64,000 bases of DNA from Paramoeba atlantica. Taxonomy: Eukaryota > Discosea. The position numbers were made by a program, and so were the translations under genes. The notes below the pieces were generated by a model. The model was not told the DNA's origin. It was given only the letters and a program-made list of their open reading frames with translations, and made no database searches. The stretch lies in the NCBI GenBank assembly GCA_977017575.1, contig CDRNVI010000069.1, positions 186,001 through 250,000 on the forward strand, in the 5' to 3' direction. Of the stretch, positions 19,440-28,913 are shown piece after piece (positions within the stretch are counted from its first letter, which is position 1; every line of letters starts with the position of its first letter).

Positions 19440-20021
19440 TAGTCCGCGTCATATTGATCCCCCCCTCAGGAAATTTTAGTTTTTTTATCCGATTTTGCTC
19501 ATCTTTGCAGTATTCGAGAGATCTCGTTCCGGTAGGAAAGTTTTTTGCCGCAATAAAACGTAAGGAGGGGGGTGCCTCCAGGAGAGAATCCCAAAGTTAG
19601 GAAAAAACAGAAAAAGTTAGGAAAGAATTTCAATGATCACATGACTCTGATACATTCAATTCAATCATAATCATGTGTGATCGCCGCTTAGCTACAAAGC
19701 GTTTTTTTGAGGAATTCGTATTTTTCATTTAACTAAAGGTATTTTTAAGGGATTCAGACGAGGATACGTGCGGTTTCGGCCTCTTCGGGGTGCTGGAAGA
19801 AGAAAAAGTCATGAAAAAATAAGAAAGTTTTACATCTATTCAAGATTTTAGTAAAAAAACGTGTAATTTTCCACTATTTCGAAGCGTCTGGCTAAAAGGT
19901 AAAAACAGTGGCGAAGTACTTTTCTATGGGAACGAGATCTCTCGAATGCTGCATAGATGAGCAAAATCGGATAAAAAAGCTAAAATTTCCTGAGGGGGGG
20001 ATCAATATGACGCAGACTGTA
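19440..20021. mobile_element. non-autonomous TIR element, about 580 bp
   Basis: The left end (GTCCGCGTCATATTGATCCC, continuing with CCTCAGGAAATTTTAG) is repeated in inverse at the right end (about 19915-20021), giving imperfect terminal inverted repeats of about 105 bp. They include the words TCCGATTTTGCTCATCT and GAGATCTCG that also occur in the TIRs of the element at 56845-57633. TA lies at both ends. No transposase is encoded, so it looks like a foldback-type MITE related to the TA-flanked mariner-like families in this window. Confidence 0.65.
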
Positions 20022-20493
20022 TAAAGGGGGGAGGGGTCGAGGCTATTATAAACAGGGGGGGTACAGTACTTGTATGTACTTACGGGACATACGGGTATGT
20101 TCCGGTGACGGGAACGTTTTTAGTAATTACAGCGCAGGCATGTCTCCACATCCACAATGGTAGATGCTGCGTCTTCTGGTGCTTGACACACGAGACAACG
20201 CCTAGGAGCCAACACCGAAAAAACGCTTTCTTTTCACATTCCGTAGAGTAAAGCTGCGGAAGAGAATCTTGCCCAGACATAGCTCTACAGGAGGAAATCA
20301 TGATACGGAGTTTGATTGGAAAATTATTTTCTATTCTTTTGTATTCAGAAATCTCAAAAGAGTACTAATTTCAAAAATATAGATTAAAGAAAGATTTTTT
20401 TTGAAAATAATTTACCCAGTGCAACCTGTGTTACCCAGTGTTACCCATAGAAACTTCTAAAAAGGCGGACTTGCAGAAGGTCCATTGATAATA

Positions 20494-21226
20494 CAGGGGT
20501 GTAAATTTGGATGTGGGGGGGTCTAAAATTTGTAAAACTTGGCCAATTTTGAAAAATAATAGCGCATTCGAGAGCTCTCGAATTGGGTTCATGAACGTGC
20601 AAGTACAGCATCTGCATTAATTAGATTTTCAAGTGCACATACAAAGATTTTTTTTTTTTGGGAGACAAAATCTTGCATTTTTCACAGTTTTTCTGATTTC
20701 TCCCCTGATTCATGCCCCAAAGACAGGGTCGTGGGCGATAACCCGAACACAAAGACTACGAAAGGGCTTATTCTTCGCCTGCGCACGTAGAAGCAGGCTG
20801 TTGCATGGTTCTTGTTGCCGATTACGAAACAACATAATCTTTTTCTCGCTAAAAATGTATGTTCCATAGTGGGCAACTTCAAAAATGATTGAGCCCCTCG
20901 GAATCGTGCAGATTCGATCGAAGCAGCGTTTCAAGGCCCCTGAAAATGCCAAGAAGAGCTTTCGAAAGCGATGCTGTATTGTGATTGAGATTAACCGACG
21001 ATAATAGCCATTATTAATTTCTTTTTCGATATGTGCTATTGATTTAGAAAGTTGCAAATAGCGTTTGGGGGCTCTTTGTCTAGGGGGCAATACCCCCTTG
21101 TGCCTAGTTCGGCCTTGCTACATTCATGAGCCCTGTTCGAGAGCTCTCGAATGCGCCATTATTTTCCAAAATTGGCCAAGTTTTACAAATTTTAGACCCC
21201 CCCCCACATCCAAATTTACACCCCTG
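20494..21226. mobile_element. non-autonomous mariner-like TIR element (CAGGGGTG ends)
   Basis: The element is bounded by TA-CAGGGGTG on the left (20492-20501) and CACCCCTG-TA on the right (21219-21228). The terminal inverted repeats run for about 100 bp and include GGTCTAAAATTTGTAAAACT (left) and its inverse, and CGAGAGCTCTCGAAT. The first part matches the ends of the transposase-bearing element at 32612-34617 (CAGGGGTGAAAA, GGTCTAAAATTCGTAAAA). TA target duplication and this TIR are typical of Tc1/mariner. No transposase is present inside. Confidence 0.8.
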
Positions 21227-21240
21227 TATATCTTCGGGAA

Positions 21241-22330
21241 ACTCATGCCGTGCGCTTCGCGTTGAAAACTACCACCGCGTTTAACGAAGAGCCTAAAAAA
21301 GAAATTACCTTTGCAGATTCGTGGAGATCTCGAGGAACATTACTTGGGGAAAATATTTGCTTTTCGTTCGAAAAGCTATATTCTGGAAAAGCTGTATTCT
21401 GAAGAAAATTAACTGCGAAAGTCAAATTTCTGAGAAAAAAGATGCTCACATTTTCTTGAAGAAAACTCTTAAGAACACTCGAAGATCATAAAAAAAAGAT
21501 ATTTTACAAAGTAGTACAACATATCAGATGATGTCGACATGGAATGTGTTTGCCGTCGTATCGAGTGCACAATTCTAATCTTTTTTTGAACGATGCATGC
21601 AATATAGCACCCTTCTGCCGACATTCGAAATCCGACTTTTGTGCATGGGAAATCACTCGTAGGCATGAATGAAGGCCTACTGAACGTATTGGGTAGAGAA
21701 TACGACTCCAACCACACCATTCTTTCGACACGAAAAGGCCCCTTGGGGTCCAAAAAATACTTTTCATCGTTTTCAGTCAAAAATGGGTCATTTTTGGAGG
21801 CATACCACGGCTCGAAGGGGTATCTTGCGAAAACTGCGGAGAAAGCTAGTATAGGTCCTAAACTATCAAAATACTATGAACCCCCCCTTTATACTTCGCC
21901 CATTTTGAGCAGTAACGAAGTATAAAGGGGGGGCCTGGAGGTTTTCCCCGCTGTAAAAAGAAAACCGCGCCGCGAAGCGGCGCGGCTCATCCTGTTTTCC
22001 TGTCTTTCCTTTTATATCACCTTCCATTTCTAGAAGGGAAGACTTAGAACGTTTTTTCTAAAACATACGTTTTTTTAAAACGTTTTTCAAAACGTGTTTT
22101 TTCTAAAACAAATTGAAAAAATACGAAAATTAAAACACAATCGTCCCCCCTTCGGGGGGGGGGGCACACAAAAAACGAAGTATAAAGGGGGGGGGGGCTG
22201 ACCAGCGAAGTAGAAAGGGGGGGGGTCACAGTACAATATATGTAGGCAAAACCATTTTGGAGAATATTTTGCCATTGTGTTCGCCAAGTTGAATTTTTTT
22301 TCGAAAAATCCGAAATTGGAGAGATCGCGA
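21241..22330 (+). repeat. partial hairpin-ended repeat (family HP), interrupted
   Basis: The start (21261-21303) is the right arm of the 115-bp hairpin seen whole at 32899-33013. The following sequence to about 21880 is similar to 33014-33360 (shared GGCATGAATGAA and GTATTGGGTAGAGAATACGA). The segment 22240-22330 continues the similarity to 33366-33470. The interval 21882-22235 holds poly-G hairpin micro-elements and a GC palindrome, so later insertions have split this copy. It codes for nothing recognisable. Confidence 0.65.
21880..22236. repeat. cluster of GAAGTATAAAGGGGGG-type micro-elements
   Basis: A C-run followed by TTTATACTTCG at 21882-21899 pairs with CGAAGTATAAAGGGGGGG at 21915-21932. 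Two further half-copies lie at 22175-22235, ending GGGGTCACAGTA. A perfect GC hairpin (CCGCGCCGC-GAA-GCGGCGCGG) sits at 21964-21984. The same GAAGTATAAAGGGGG word recurs at 42480-42540 and three times at 43325-43427. Confidence 0.6.
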
Positions 22331-22439
22331 GCGGCCCCTGATAAATGGGGGGAAGGTAGTGGTTGTTTTGGGGGAAATGAGAGGCCGAACGCACGGAGGG
22401 GCCGGACGAGCCAATGAACTCATGCCTATTTTTGTGCTA

Positions 22440-22740
22440 CAAAGGTGGTATGCATTATCAATGTGCTATATGCATTATCAATGTATTATATGCTTCAGAT
22501 ACCTGACTTATGTGACTTCCATAATTCTGCATAGCAAGTCCCAAGTCCTGACCACAACCACCCAACCCACCAAAGGATCATCACATTACGTCGTGAATCA
22601 CATTACGTGGATCATCACATTACGTAGGTGAAATATGGTTTTCCACCCATGGATGAAAAACCTACACATTATCAATGTGCTATATGCATTATCAATGTGC
22701 CGCTTAGTATGAATATCAATGTGCCCTTACTGAAATTATT
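22440..22740 (+). repeat. short tandem and interspersed repeats
   Basis: The word TGCATTATCAATGTGCTATA or a close variant occurs several times between 22450 and 22720. A second word, ATCACATTACGT, occurs three times at 22577-22625. No gene is present. These look like local minisatellite-type duplications. Confidence 0.6.
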
Positions 22741-23308
22741 CTGATATATTATTAAAAACCATGACATAAAAAAGAGTTTTTCAAAATCGTTTCACATATT
22801 GTGTTTTGAGAGTTTGGGACCTTTACTAGCATTCTACGCCGTTGTTTTCACAAAATACCCCTTCTTGAAGCCGTGGCACGCCTCCCAAAGTGACCCCCCA
22901 AAATAGGTGTCCAGGCAAAACCTGGCAAAACCTGACAGGTTTCAACCCTCTTAATATGCCATGTTTGTGTATCATTTCGATACAGATTTTGACGTAGGAT
23001 TGGGAGCGCGCGAGGATGTCATAATAGTCGCTTCGCTAAACGCGGTGGTTGTTTTCAACATACTATACAGGGGGGCCACGAAAACTGACTAGCTTCGCAT
23101 TTTAGCCTCGTGAGGCCGTTTGAGCTAATTTTTGTTGCAAACGAGAGATCTCGTTCAGAATATCGTGTCTACGCTATTTAGAACCCGTTTATAAATATTT
23201 ATAAGTCTGATCTTTTACATTTCGAAAATACTGAAATTTAAGACGATTTATTTTGCAAAAAGCACAAAAAATAGTAAAAAAGTTGTTTTTCTCTTCTTTT
23301 TTTTCACT
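22741..23308. other. accessory DNA with element edges
   Basis: No gene is seen. At 23030-23059 lies a relic of the left hairpin arm of family HP (CGCGGTGGTTGTTTTCAAC). At 23073-23090 TATACAGGGGGGCCACG looks like a TA-CAGGGG transposon end, perhaps the left end of the mariner remnant that follows. Confidence 0.4.
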
Positions 23309-23464
23309 ATGGGCAAGCGGCATAGATTAAACCGTCGCCAATTGTCTCCAGAGCAGTCTTCGTATTCCACACGCATTGTTTGCGCACACGAAAGACATCG
23401 TGGTACAAGTATTGAAGACACAATCGCGGTTCGGAGAAGTCAGCTCCGACAGTTGCGCGTCTGA
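23309..23464 (+). pseudogene. mariner-type transposase N-terminal remnant
   Basis: A 51-codon frame starts MGKRHRLNRRQLSPEQ, the usual opening of Tc1/mariner-type transposases before the first helix-turn-helix, and later has GTSIEDTIA. After that the similarity to a helix-turn-helix is lost and the frame stops; no DDE core follows. It lies 230 bases after a possible transposon end at about 23075. This is a truncated DNA transposon. Confidence 0.5.
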
Positions 23465-23580
23465 TTATGATGAGTAATACCTAAATTCGGAACGTCTGTA
23501 CATATTTCTTTTTCATCAATAGTCTGTACATACTCGTTTATGCTATACTCCTCCTCTCATTGATTTTTATAAATATAAAC

Positions 23581-23940
23581 CACTGTCCGGGTTAATATTC
23601 CTGGTAGGAATATTAAGAAGGTATAGGAATATTAAGAGGTATAGGAATATTAAAAAATTAGCAGAAAAGGACCAAAACATTTTCGCGCCGCTTCGCGGCG
23701 CGGTCTTTGCTCTTGTGTTCGTTTTTGGTTCTTTAGGGACTGTGTGCGCGTTGGGCTTGCTATTTTGATGAAAAAATCATCCAAAAAAGGGGAATATTGA
23801 AGGATCATTTTGGTGGATCTCAAGCAAAGACATGGTAGGTGTCAGGGAGAGAGGGGGGTAGGAATATTAAGCACCATTGGGACACTTAATATTCCTGGAA
23901 GGAGTAATACGGGGGTATAGGAATATTAACCCGGACAGTG
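23581..23940. mobile_element. hAT-like MITE with 8-bp target duplication
   Basis: The element starts CACTGTCCGGGTTAATATTC and ends with the exact inverse, a perfect TIR of about 22 bp. The flanking octamers are ATATAAAC (23573-23580) and ATATAAAT (23941-23948), seven of eight identical, which fits the 8-bp duplication of hAT transposons. Inside, the word GGTATAGGAATATTAA recurs, and a GC hairpin (CGCGCCGC-TTC-GCGGCGCG) lies at 23684-23702. It encodes no transposase. An outer inverted pair (CTCATTGATTTTTATAA at 23557 and its inverse at 23984) suggests insertion into another palindromic element. Confidence 0.7.
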
Positions 23941-24785
23941 ATATAAATTATAACAAAAAAGAAAATATATATTATATTTATAATTATAAAAATCAATGAG
24001 AATGTTTTCCAAAGATACCGGAGACCCGCCAGTAAACGACCCCCGGTAAGAGAGATTGGCTCTGGAGGCTGGCTGGTTGGCGGGGCTGAGCGGGCGGGGG
24101 TTGTTGGACGGGTAAGGGTGGGTGAGCGGGGTGAGGGTTATTGGGAGGGCTGTGATGGCTGTGGTACGGAGTTGTCTGGACAGAAAATCAATGCGCGCAT
24201 GAGTAAAAGAGGTCTTAAACAGAGTGGGAAACCGAGTTCAACTCGCTTTCGAAGACGTGTGTGCGAAACACAACGTGTGTGCGATAAATATGATATATCG
24301 ATTACTTGTAGAAGGGGGAGGAGCATTTACAATCAAAACAACCCAGGCTAAAATGGAAGACGGAGATACTCGTCCTTGCGCCCCCTCCTTCATCTAAGGT
24401 CTTGAGCGTCACACACGTCCAGTTAAAATTTGGCCTTTGCAGGTGCATTACCAGAACATGTTGAAGAAGTATCTAACGAAACCAAAGCGCATACAGGTAC
24501 ATCAGGGCCCAAACTCTCCAAATACGCTAGAGGAGTTAATTTGGGAATCTTTTATTTTCACCCACGAATTTTCAGGTTTTCATTTCGAAAACTCACCCGA
24601 CACGAAATCAGGCCACAAATCGGGCACGACGAAATAACCTACCGAGGGAATAGTGCCTCCCTCAATATTTTTAAGCATGTCGTGAATGCTTTGTGCGAAC
24701 AGAATCAAATTTATAAATTTCACAATTCTTATTTTTTTTTTCGAAAATTCTGTCTTGCCATTTATAAAAATCAATGAGAGACAGA
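23941..24785. other. accessory DNA, repeat remnants
   Basis: No gene is supported. About 24033-24075 resembles the CAGTAAGAGAG-type words of the element at 24791. The segment 24570-24650 is an inverted copy of 49300-49385 (shared GAAATAACCTACCG and a tandem GATTTCGTGCCCGAT-like word). Poly-T and AT-rich stretches fill the rest. Confidence 0.35.
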
Positions 24786-24790
24786 GTATA

Positions 24791-25514
24791 CCGTATACCC
24801 CCAGTAAGAGAATGGGATTTGGGTCGAAATGGCCAAATCTCTCTTACTGGGGGGGTATGCCTTTTTGGCCAGTTTCCTCTTTTCTCCCAACTTTTTTGAC
24901 TATTTTTTTGTATTTTTTCTTCGGAAAACGTGTTAAAACGCTTCTTTGGGTTACCCCCGAGGCCCCCAACATGCAAACACCCATCCCCTACCTATTTGGC
25001 TCCCAAGCCAAATCTCTCTTACTGGGGGTCAGCCCAAAAAGGGCCAAATCTCTCTTACTGGGGGGGTATGCCTTTTTGGCCAGTTTCCTCTTTTCTCCCA
25101 ACTTTTTTGACTATTTTTTTGTATTTTTTCTTCGGAAAACGTGTTAAAACGCTTCTTTGGGTTACCCCCGAGGCCCCCAACATGCAAACACCCATCCCCT
25201 ACCTATTTGGCTCCCAAGCCAAATCTCTCTTACTGGGGGTCAGCCCAAAAAGGGCCAAATCTCTCTTACTGGGGGGGTATGCCTTTTTGGCCAGTTTCCT
25301 CTTTTCTCCCAACTTTTTTGACTATTTTTTTGTATTTTTTCTTCGGAAAACGTGTTAAAACGCTTCTTTGGGTTACCCCCGAGGCCCCCAACATGCAAAC
25401 ACCCATCCCCTACCTATTTGGCTCCCAAGCCAAATCTCTCTTACTGGGGGTCAGCCCAAAAAGGGCCAAATCTCTCTTACTGGGAGGGGGGTACCTTACT
25501 GGGGGGGTATACGG
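24791..25514. mobile_element. TA-flanked TIR element carrying a 211-bp tandem array
   Basis: The ends are TA-CCGTATACCCCCAGTAAG on the left and its inverse CTTACTGGGGGGGTATACGG-TA on the right, so a TA-duplicating element of 724 bp. Its inside is almost wholly a tandem repeat (24831-25490): the word GGCCAAATCTCTCTTACTGG recurs at 24831, 25042, 25253 and 25464, exactly 211 bp apart. The units are nearly identical, so the expansion is recent. Apparent proteins in it are a by-product of the repeat. Remnants of the same family lie at 24033-24075 and 41990-42200. Confidence 0.8.
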
Positions 25515-25539
25515 TAGTTTCCAAAGAAAATAATAAAAA

Positions 25540-26097
25540 AATAAAAAAACCCTCTTCTACCTCTAGGGAGGGCACTCCGCCCATCATCAGAGCCACGATA
25601 CTGGAAGGGATTGCGGCTGCAGTCAACGTCTCCAGCTCCCCTCATAAGGATACCGAGCTGGTCCAATGTACCGGTTCCCAACAGGGGTCGACCCCAACCA
25701 CCCAGGTCGCAAACACGGAGATCTAACCCCCTCCCCCGAAAATCTGGCGGAACTATTGGGGAGGGGCTCTCTCCGCAAGCTTTACGCGGTTCAATGCCCC
25801 GCGTGGAGAGAACATGTGGCTAGCGTTTGTCACGATTCCCTTGACAAATCAGTCGAAGGAAAAGCGGCGATTGCATGGAATCTTCTACTTGCAGTCAATA
25901 GATTCCTCTCTTACCCTGATGATAAACTGTCACAACGACAGTTAGCACGCGAACTCCGTGTGCGTGCTCGTCTGGAAGGATCGGAAACCTCGGCTCCGAC
26001 CCCCAACCCTGCGAATGGCTCCCCCGTGTGTGTTACAAAACGGGTGGAAGAATTATCTAGGGCGGGAAAAAAGAAAAATAAAATAAAATTTACTTAA
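25540..26097 (+). mobile_element. 5' fragment of the RLE-type LINE reading frame
   Basis: The plus strand encodes SPENLAELLGRGSLRKLYAV, PAWREHVASVC, AWNLLLAVNRFLSYPDDKLS and RQLARELRVRARLEGSE, which match the N-terminal region of the LINE reverse-transcriptase frame at 36927-34609. The match stops near 26065, before the RT core. The upstream stretch (ILEGIAAAVNV) also matches sequence before the RT frame of the long copy (ILEIAAAAI). It is therefore a truncated LINE copy in the opposite orientation. Confidence 0.8.
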
Positions 26098-26786
26098 TCT
26101 GTCCCACTACACGAACTTACTTCAGCGTTAATTTTGTGCATATAAAGGGGGGTCCCACTACACAAACTTTTTTCAGCCTGCATTTTGTGCATATTAAAGG
26201 GGGGTAAGGGGGGTGCATATTAAGGGGCGGGGTCACAGTAAGAAATGGAACATGCCGCCACTGTTGAAAGAAGGGTCATGAGCTCAAGGACTGGTATAAG
26301 ATGCCTCCTCTCCATGATAAAAAGGCTCGCTACGATGGCCCCCGAGCAAAAAAACGACGTTACATGCATTGGTCATTGTTTTATGCGTGAACTGCAGTAG
26401 TTTTCCGAATAAAGTCATGAGCTCATTGTAGAAGATTGTAAGTTTATAAGCGATAAAGGTCGGTGGAAGAACAAAAAACTCAAACATAAATCGAAATGAA
26501 AGGGACGGCTTCTCGGTGTCTACCGTATGCGGACCAAAATATTCCAAAAAATATCTCTAACTATCCCAAAAAATATGGGCATGAATGAAAAAACGTAGAA
26601 ACCCCAATGACTTCGTAGACGTGCTGCGTAGACCGACGCTGTTCACGAAAGGGGAGTACCTTTCGTTGACGAGATCGAACTGAAATTTTAGCATTTTAGA
26701 ACCGGCGTTTTTTATGTGCATTTTGAGAGTTCTGCTGCAGCAATCCGTTTCTCTGTGGACTGTTATCCTCTACTCACTCACCTTTT
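26098..26786. other. intergenic DNA with a tandem duplication
   Basis: A unit of about 55 bp containing GGTCCCACTACAC and TTTTGTGCATAT is duplicated at about 26100-26210, followed by a G-rich end GGGGTCACAGTA (26220-26240) typical of the TA-flanked elements. The rest shows no gene. Confidence 0.4.
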
Positions 26787-28730
26787 TCACTCCATCCGTC
26801 GCCTCCCCCCTCGCTGGGATCCCTCTCGTTTCTGTGCGACCGCCTTGTTTTTTTTCTCTTCCTCCTCCCTCTCCTCTGGGGTCACCAGCCACACGACATT
26901 AGCAAACTTATCGAAGTGAAACGTCCCGGGGTGTTTTAAAATTACCTGCGTCAGCCCGCCGTATCTTCGAGCCGCTTTCTTTGCGGCCTCCGGGAGCTGT
27001 GCCTGCAGCGCGTTCATCGACTTGCGACGCTCCGTGTCGGCCGCCCAACAATCCAGCATGGCTTTCAATAGATTATCCATTAACAAATATGGATTCCCCT
27101 TCTCGTGGTCACATACCTCGTCGCGACGTCGTACGCAGTTCTCATAGATCACATTGCCATGTGCTGTCTCCTTTTTTTGCTGGAATATATGAAACTTGTC
27201 ATGGTGTTTACGAAGGAATGTCATTGGACGCCCATCATGGCGTAGATCTAAACCGTTGCGCAGCATCATGTGCTGCCTGGTATTGAGATGAGAGCTCACC
27301 AGGGGAAGCAGATCTGGCATAAGCACCGAAGAAAACTCCGGGATACGATGGTAAATAATGTCCGCAATCTCGGCGTCGGTCATGGAGGGGGCGTCAAGCG
27401 GCAGAGAAATCCAGCCGAGTTTGGAGGAGTACACCCGCTTGAACCCCTCTCGTTTGCGGCGCTCGAAATCGACCGGAGTGAACATCGAGGTGCAGGGCTC
27501 CTCGGCGAGATTCAGAAGCTCCCGACGTGCCTCGGCGTGAGTTTCGGAAGTCAATGCGACGTCAAATGTTGCCTCCGCCTCCAGGGTGTGCTCGGTCCCC
27601 TCCACCGGCGACATCTCCGGGTAATCCTCCCTCACCAACGACCGTATCTGCCGGGTCTCACTGCGTGCGATAAGTTTCGGAAACATACACGCCATTGCGG
27701 AAAGCGTAAAAGCACTCTGGGCCCCCCATTTTGCAATCGAGGGAAATACCCCCGCCTGAGCCTGTTCGAGGGAAACAAACTTTGTGGGAAGACAAAACGC
27801 CAGCTTCACCATCACCTCCGGCGGCATCGCATAGCTCCTGTAGCTCCCCGCTAACCTCTCATCCTTATCCACATCCCACGCCACTTTCACATTCGGCAAC
27901 CTCCGGACAAATATCTCCTTCTGTTTTCCATAATACGCCTGGTCCAGCTCCGGGGTCACCAACAGCACCGTCTCCGGCCCCACCCCCCTCTCCGTCACCG
28001 TCCGTCGCACATAGGACACCACCACCGCCCACGGCACCCAGTACCCCGGGGTGATTTGCAAAACCCGCTTCCCCACATCCACCGCGGTGCCATACATCAC
28101 CGTCCCGCTCCCCGGCGGGAACCGGCTCTTGGTCTCCGCCACCCAGGCGCGCCTCCCCACGTACGGCGCCCCCTCGCTGTGGTCCTTTCGCACCTCGTAG
28201 CGCGTGGCCATCTCCCCCCCCCGGGTCAGCACCTGGAGCAGCCGCGGCACCTCCTGGGAGAGCATAATGTGCAGCAGCTCGAGCCGGATGTAACCCGCGT
28301 GGGGCACCAGGCGGTGGATCCCGTTCGCGAGGTCGGCGTCCTGCTGCACCACGGACGGGGGGACGCGACGGAGCTGGAGCGCGGTGCCCTCCCGGTTGAG
28401 CTGGAAGTAGGTGGGGAAGGCGTGGGCGAAGGTGCGGGGGGTGCCGAAGTACTTCTCCAGTTTCACCCCGTCCCGGTAGGACAGCGCGGGGAGCAGCGCG
28501 GAGAGGGGGAGACGGCCGGGGGGGAAGTTCCCGATGCGGTGCGCGCAGAGTAGGCAGCGCGCGACGGTGAACACGAGGTCGAGCCCGGCGGAGCGACGGA
28601 CCTCGGGGTACTGCGAGGCGACGTAGGAGGTGGTGAGGAGGTGGTCGAGGGAGGGGGGAGGGGGCGGAGGGGGGGCGCAGCGAAGGGTGGGGGTGCGGTA
28701 GTGGAGGAGGGGGAAAAGGTTGCGGTACAT
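26787..28730 (-). CDS. mitochondrial wHTH-repeat-type paralog 4
   Basis: This intact family member (647 residues from the first ATG at 28730, MYRNLFPLLHYRTPTLRC) has blocks typical of the group: TFAHAFPTYFQLNRE near residue 115, PGYWVPWAVVVSYVRR near 245, VMVKLAFCLPTKFVSLEQAQ then FPSIAKWGAQSAFTLSAMAC near 320-355, YPEMSPVEGTEHTLEAEATF near 380, LRKHHDKFHIFQQKKE near 520, NPYLLMDNLLKAMLDCW near 565 and AARRYGGLTQVILKHPGTFH near 610. The C-terminus is charged (EEREEEEKKNK). The coding half for the N-terminus (27850-28730) is much richer in G+C than the other half. The frame is open upstream to 28802 without an ATG. Mitochondrial RNA binding is inferred from the family. Confidence 0.75.
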   Translation of the reverse strand: MYRNLFPLLHYRTPTLRCAPPPPPPPSLDHLLTTSYVASQYPEVRRSAGLDLVFTVARCLLCAHRIGNFPPGRLPLSALLPALSYRDGVKLEKYFGTPRTFAHAFPTYFQLNREGTALQLRRVPPSVVQQDADLANGIHRLVPHAGYIRLELLHIMLSQEVPRLLQVLTRGGEMATRYEVRKDHSEGAPYVGRRAWVAETKSRFPPGSGTVMYGTAVDVGKRVLQITPGYWVPWAVVVSYVRRTVTERGVGPETVLLVTPELDQAYYGKQKEIFVRRLPNVKVAWDVDKDERLAGSYRSYAMPPEVMVKLAFCLPTKFVSLEQAQAGVFPSIAKWGAQSAFTLSAMACMFPKLIARSETRQIRSLVREDYPEMSPVEGTEHTLEAEATFDVALTSETHAEARRELLNLAEEPCTSMFTPVDFERRKREGFKRVYSSKLGWISLPLDAPSMTDAEIADIIYHRIPEFSSVLMPDLLPLVSSHLNTRQHMMLRNGLDLRHDGRPMTFLRKHHDKFHIFQQKKETAHGNVIYENCVRRRDEVCDHEKGNPYLLMDNLLKAMLDCWAADTERRKSMNALQAQLPEAAKKAARRYGGLTQVILKHPGTFHFDKFANVVWLVTPEEREEEEKKNKAVAQKREGSQRGGRRRME

Positions 28731-28913
28731 GGGGGGAAGGAAGACGTGAGATTGGAAGAGGTTAGGATTGGGGGAAATAAAAAAAGAGTTGAGTAGAAAC
28801 AAGGATGTGGTTGGGAAGGTGTAGCGAGACGAATGGGAAATACCGGTGAGGTCAGTATGTTGGATTTTCTTTACAAGGGATGTTAGAGGTGTGTCGTGGC
28901 AGTGACCTGGTGC

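Noticed and set aside
20710-21090. A 126-residue minus-strand frame inside the TIR element as a transposase
   Set aside because: No DDE or helix-turn-helix motif is visible; the element looks non-autonomous.
24831-25490. CRISPR array
   Set aside because: The units are whole 211-bp tandem repeats without unique spacers.
24686-25533. Three similar proteins (MLKRFFGLPPRPPTCKHP...) in a row
   Set aside because: They are the same frame of a 211-bp tandem repeat read again and again; no start context, no homology, and the frame shifts from unit to unit because 211 is not a multiple of three.
27270-28553. Plus-strand frames of up to 194 residues opposite paralog 4
   Set aside because: Antisense shadows of a GC-rich gene with clear family similarity on the minus strand.
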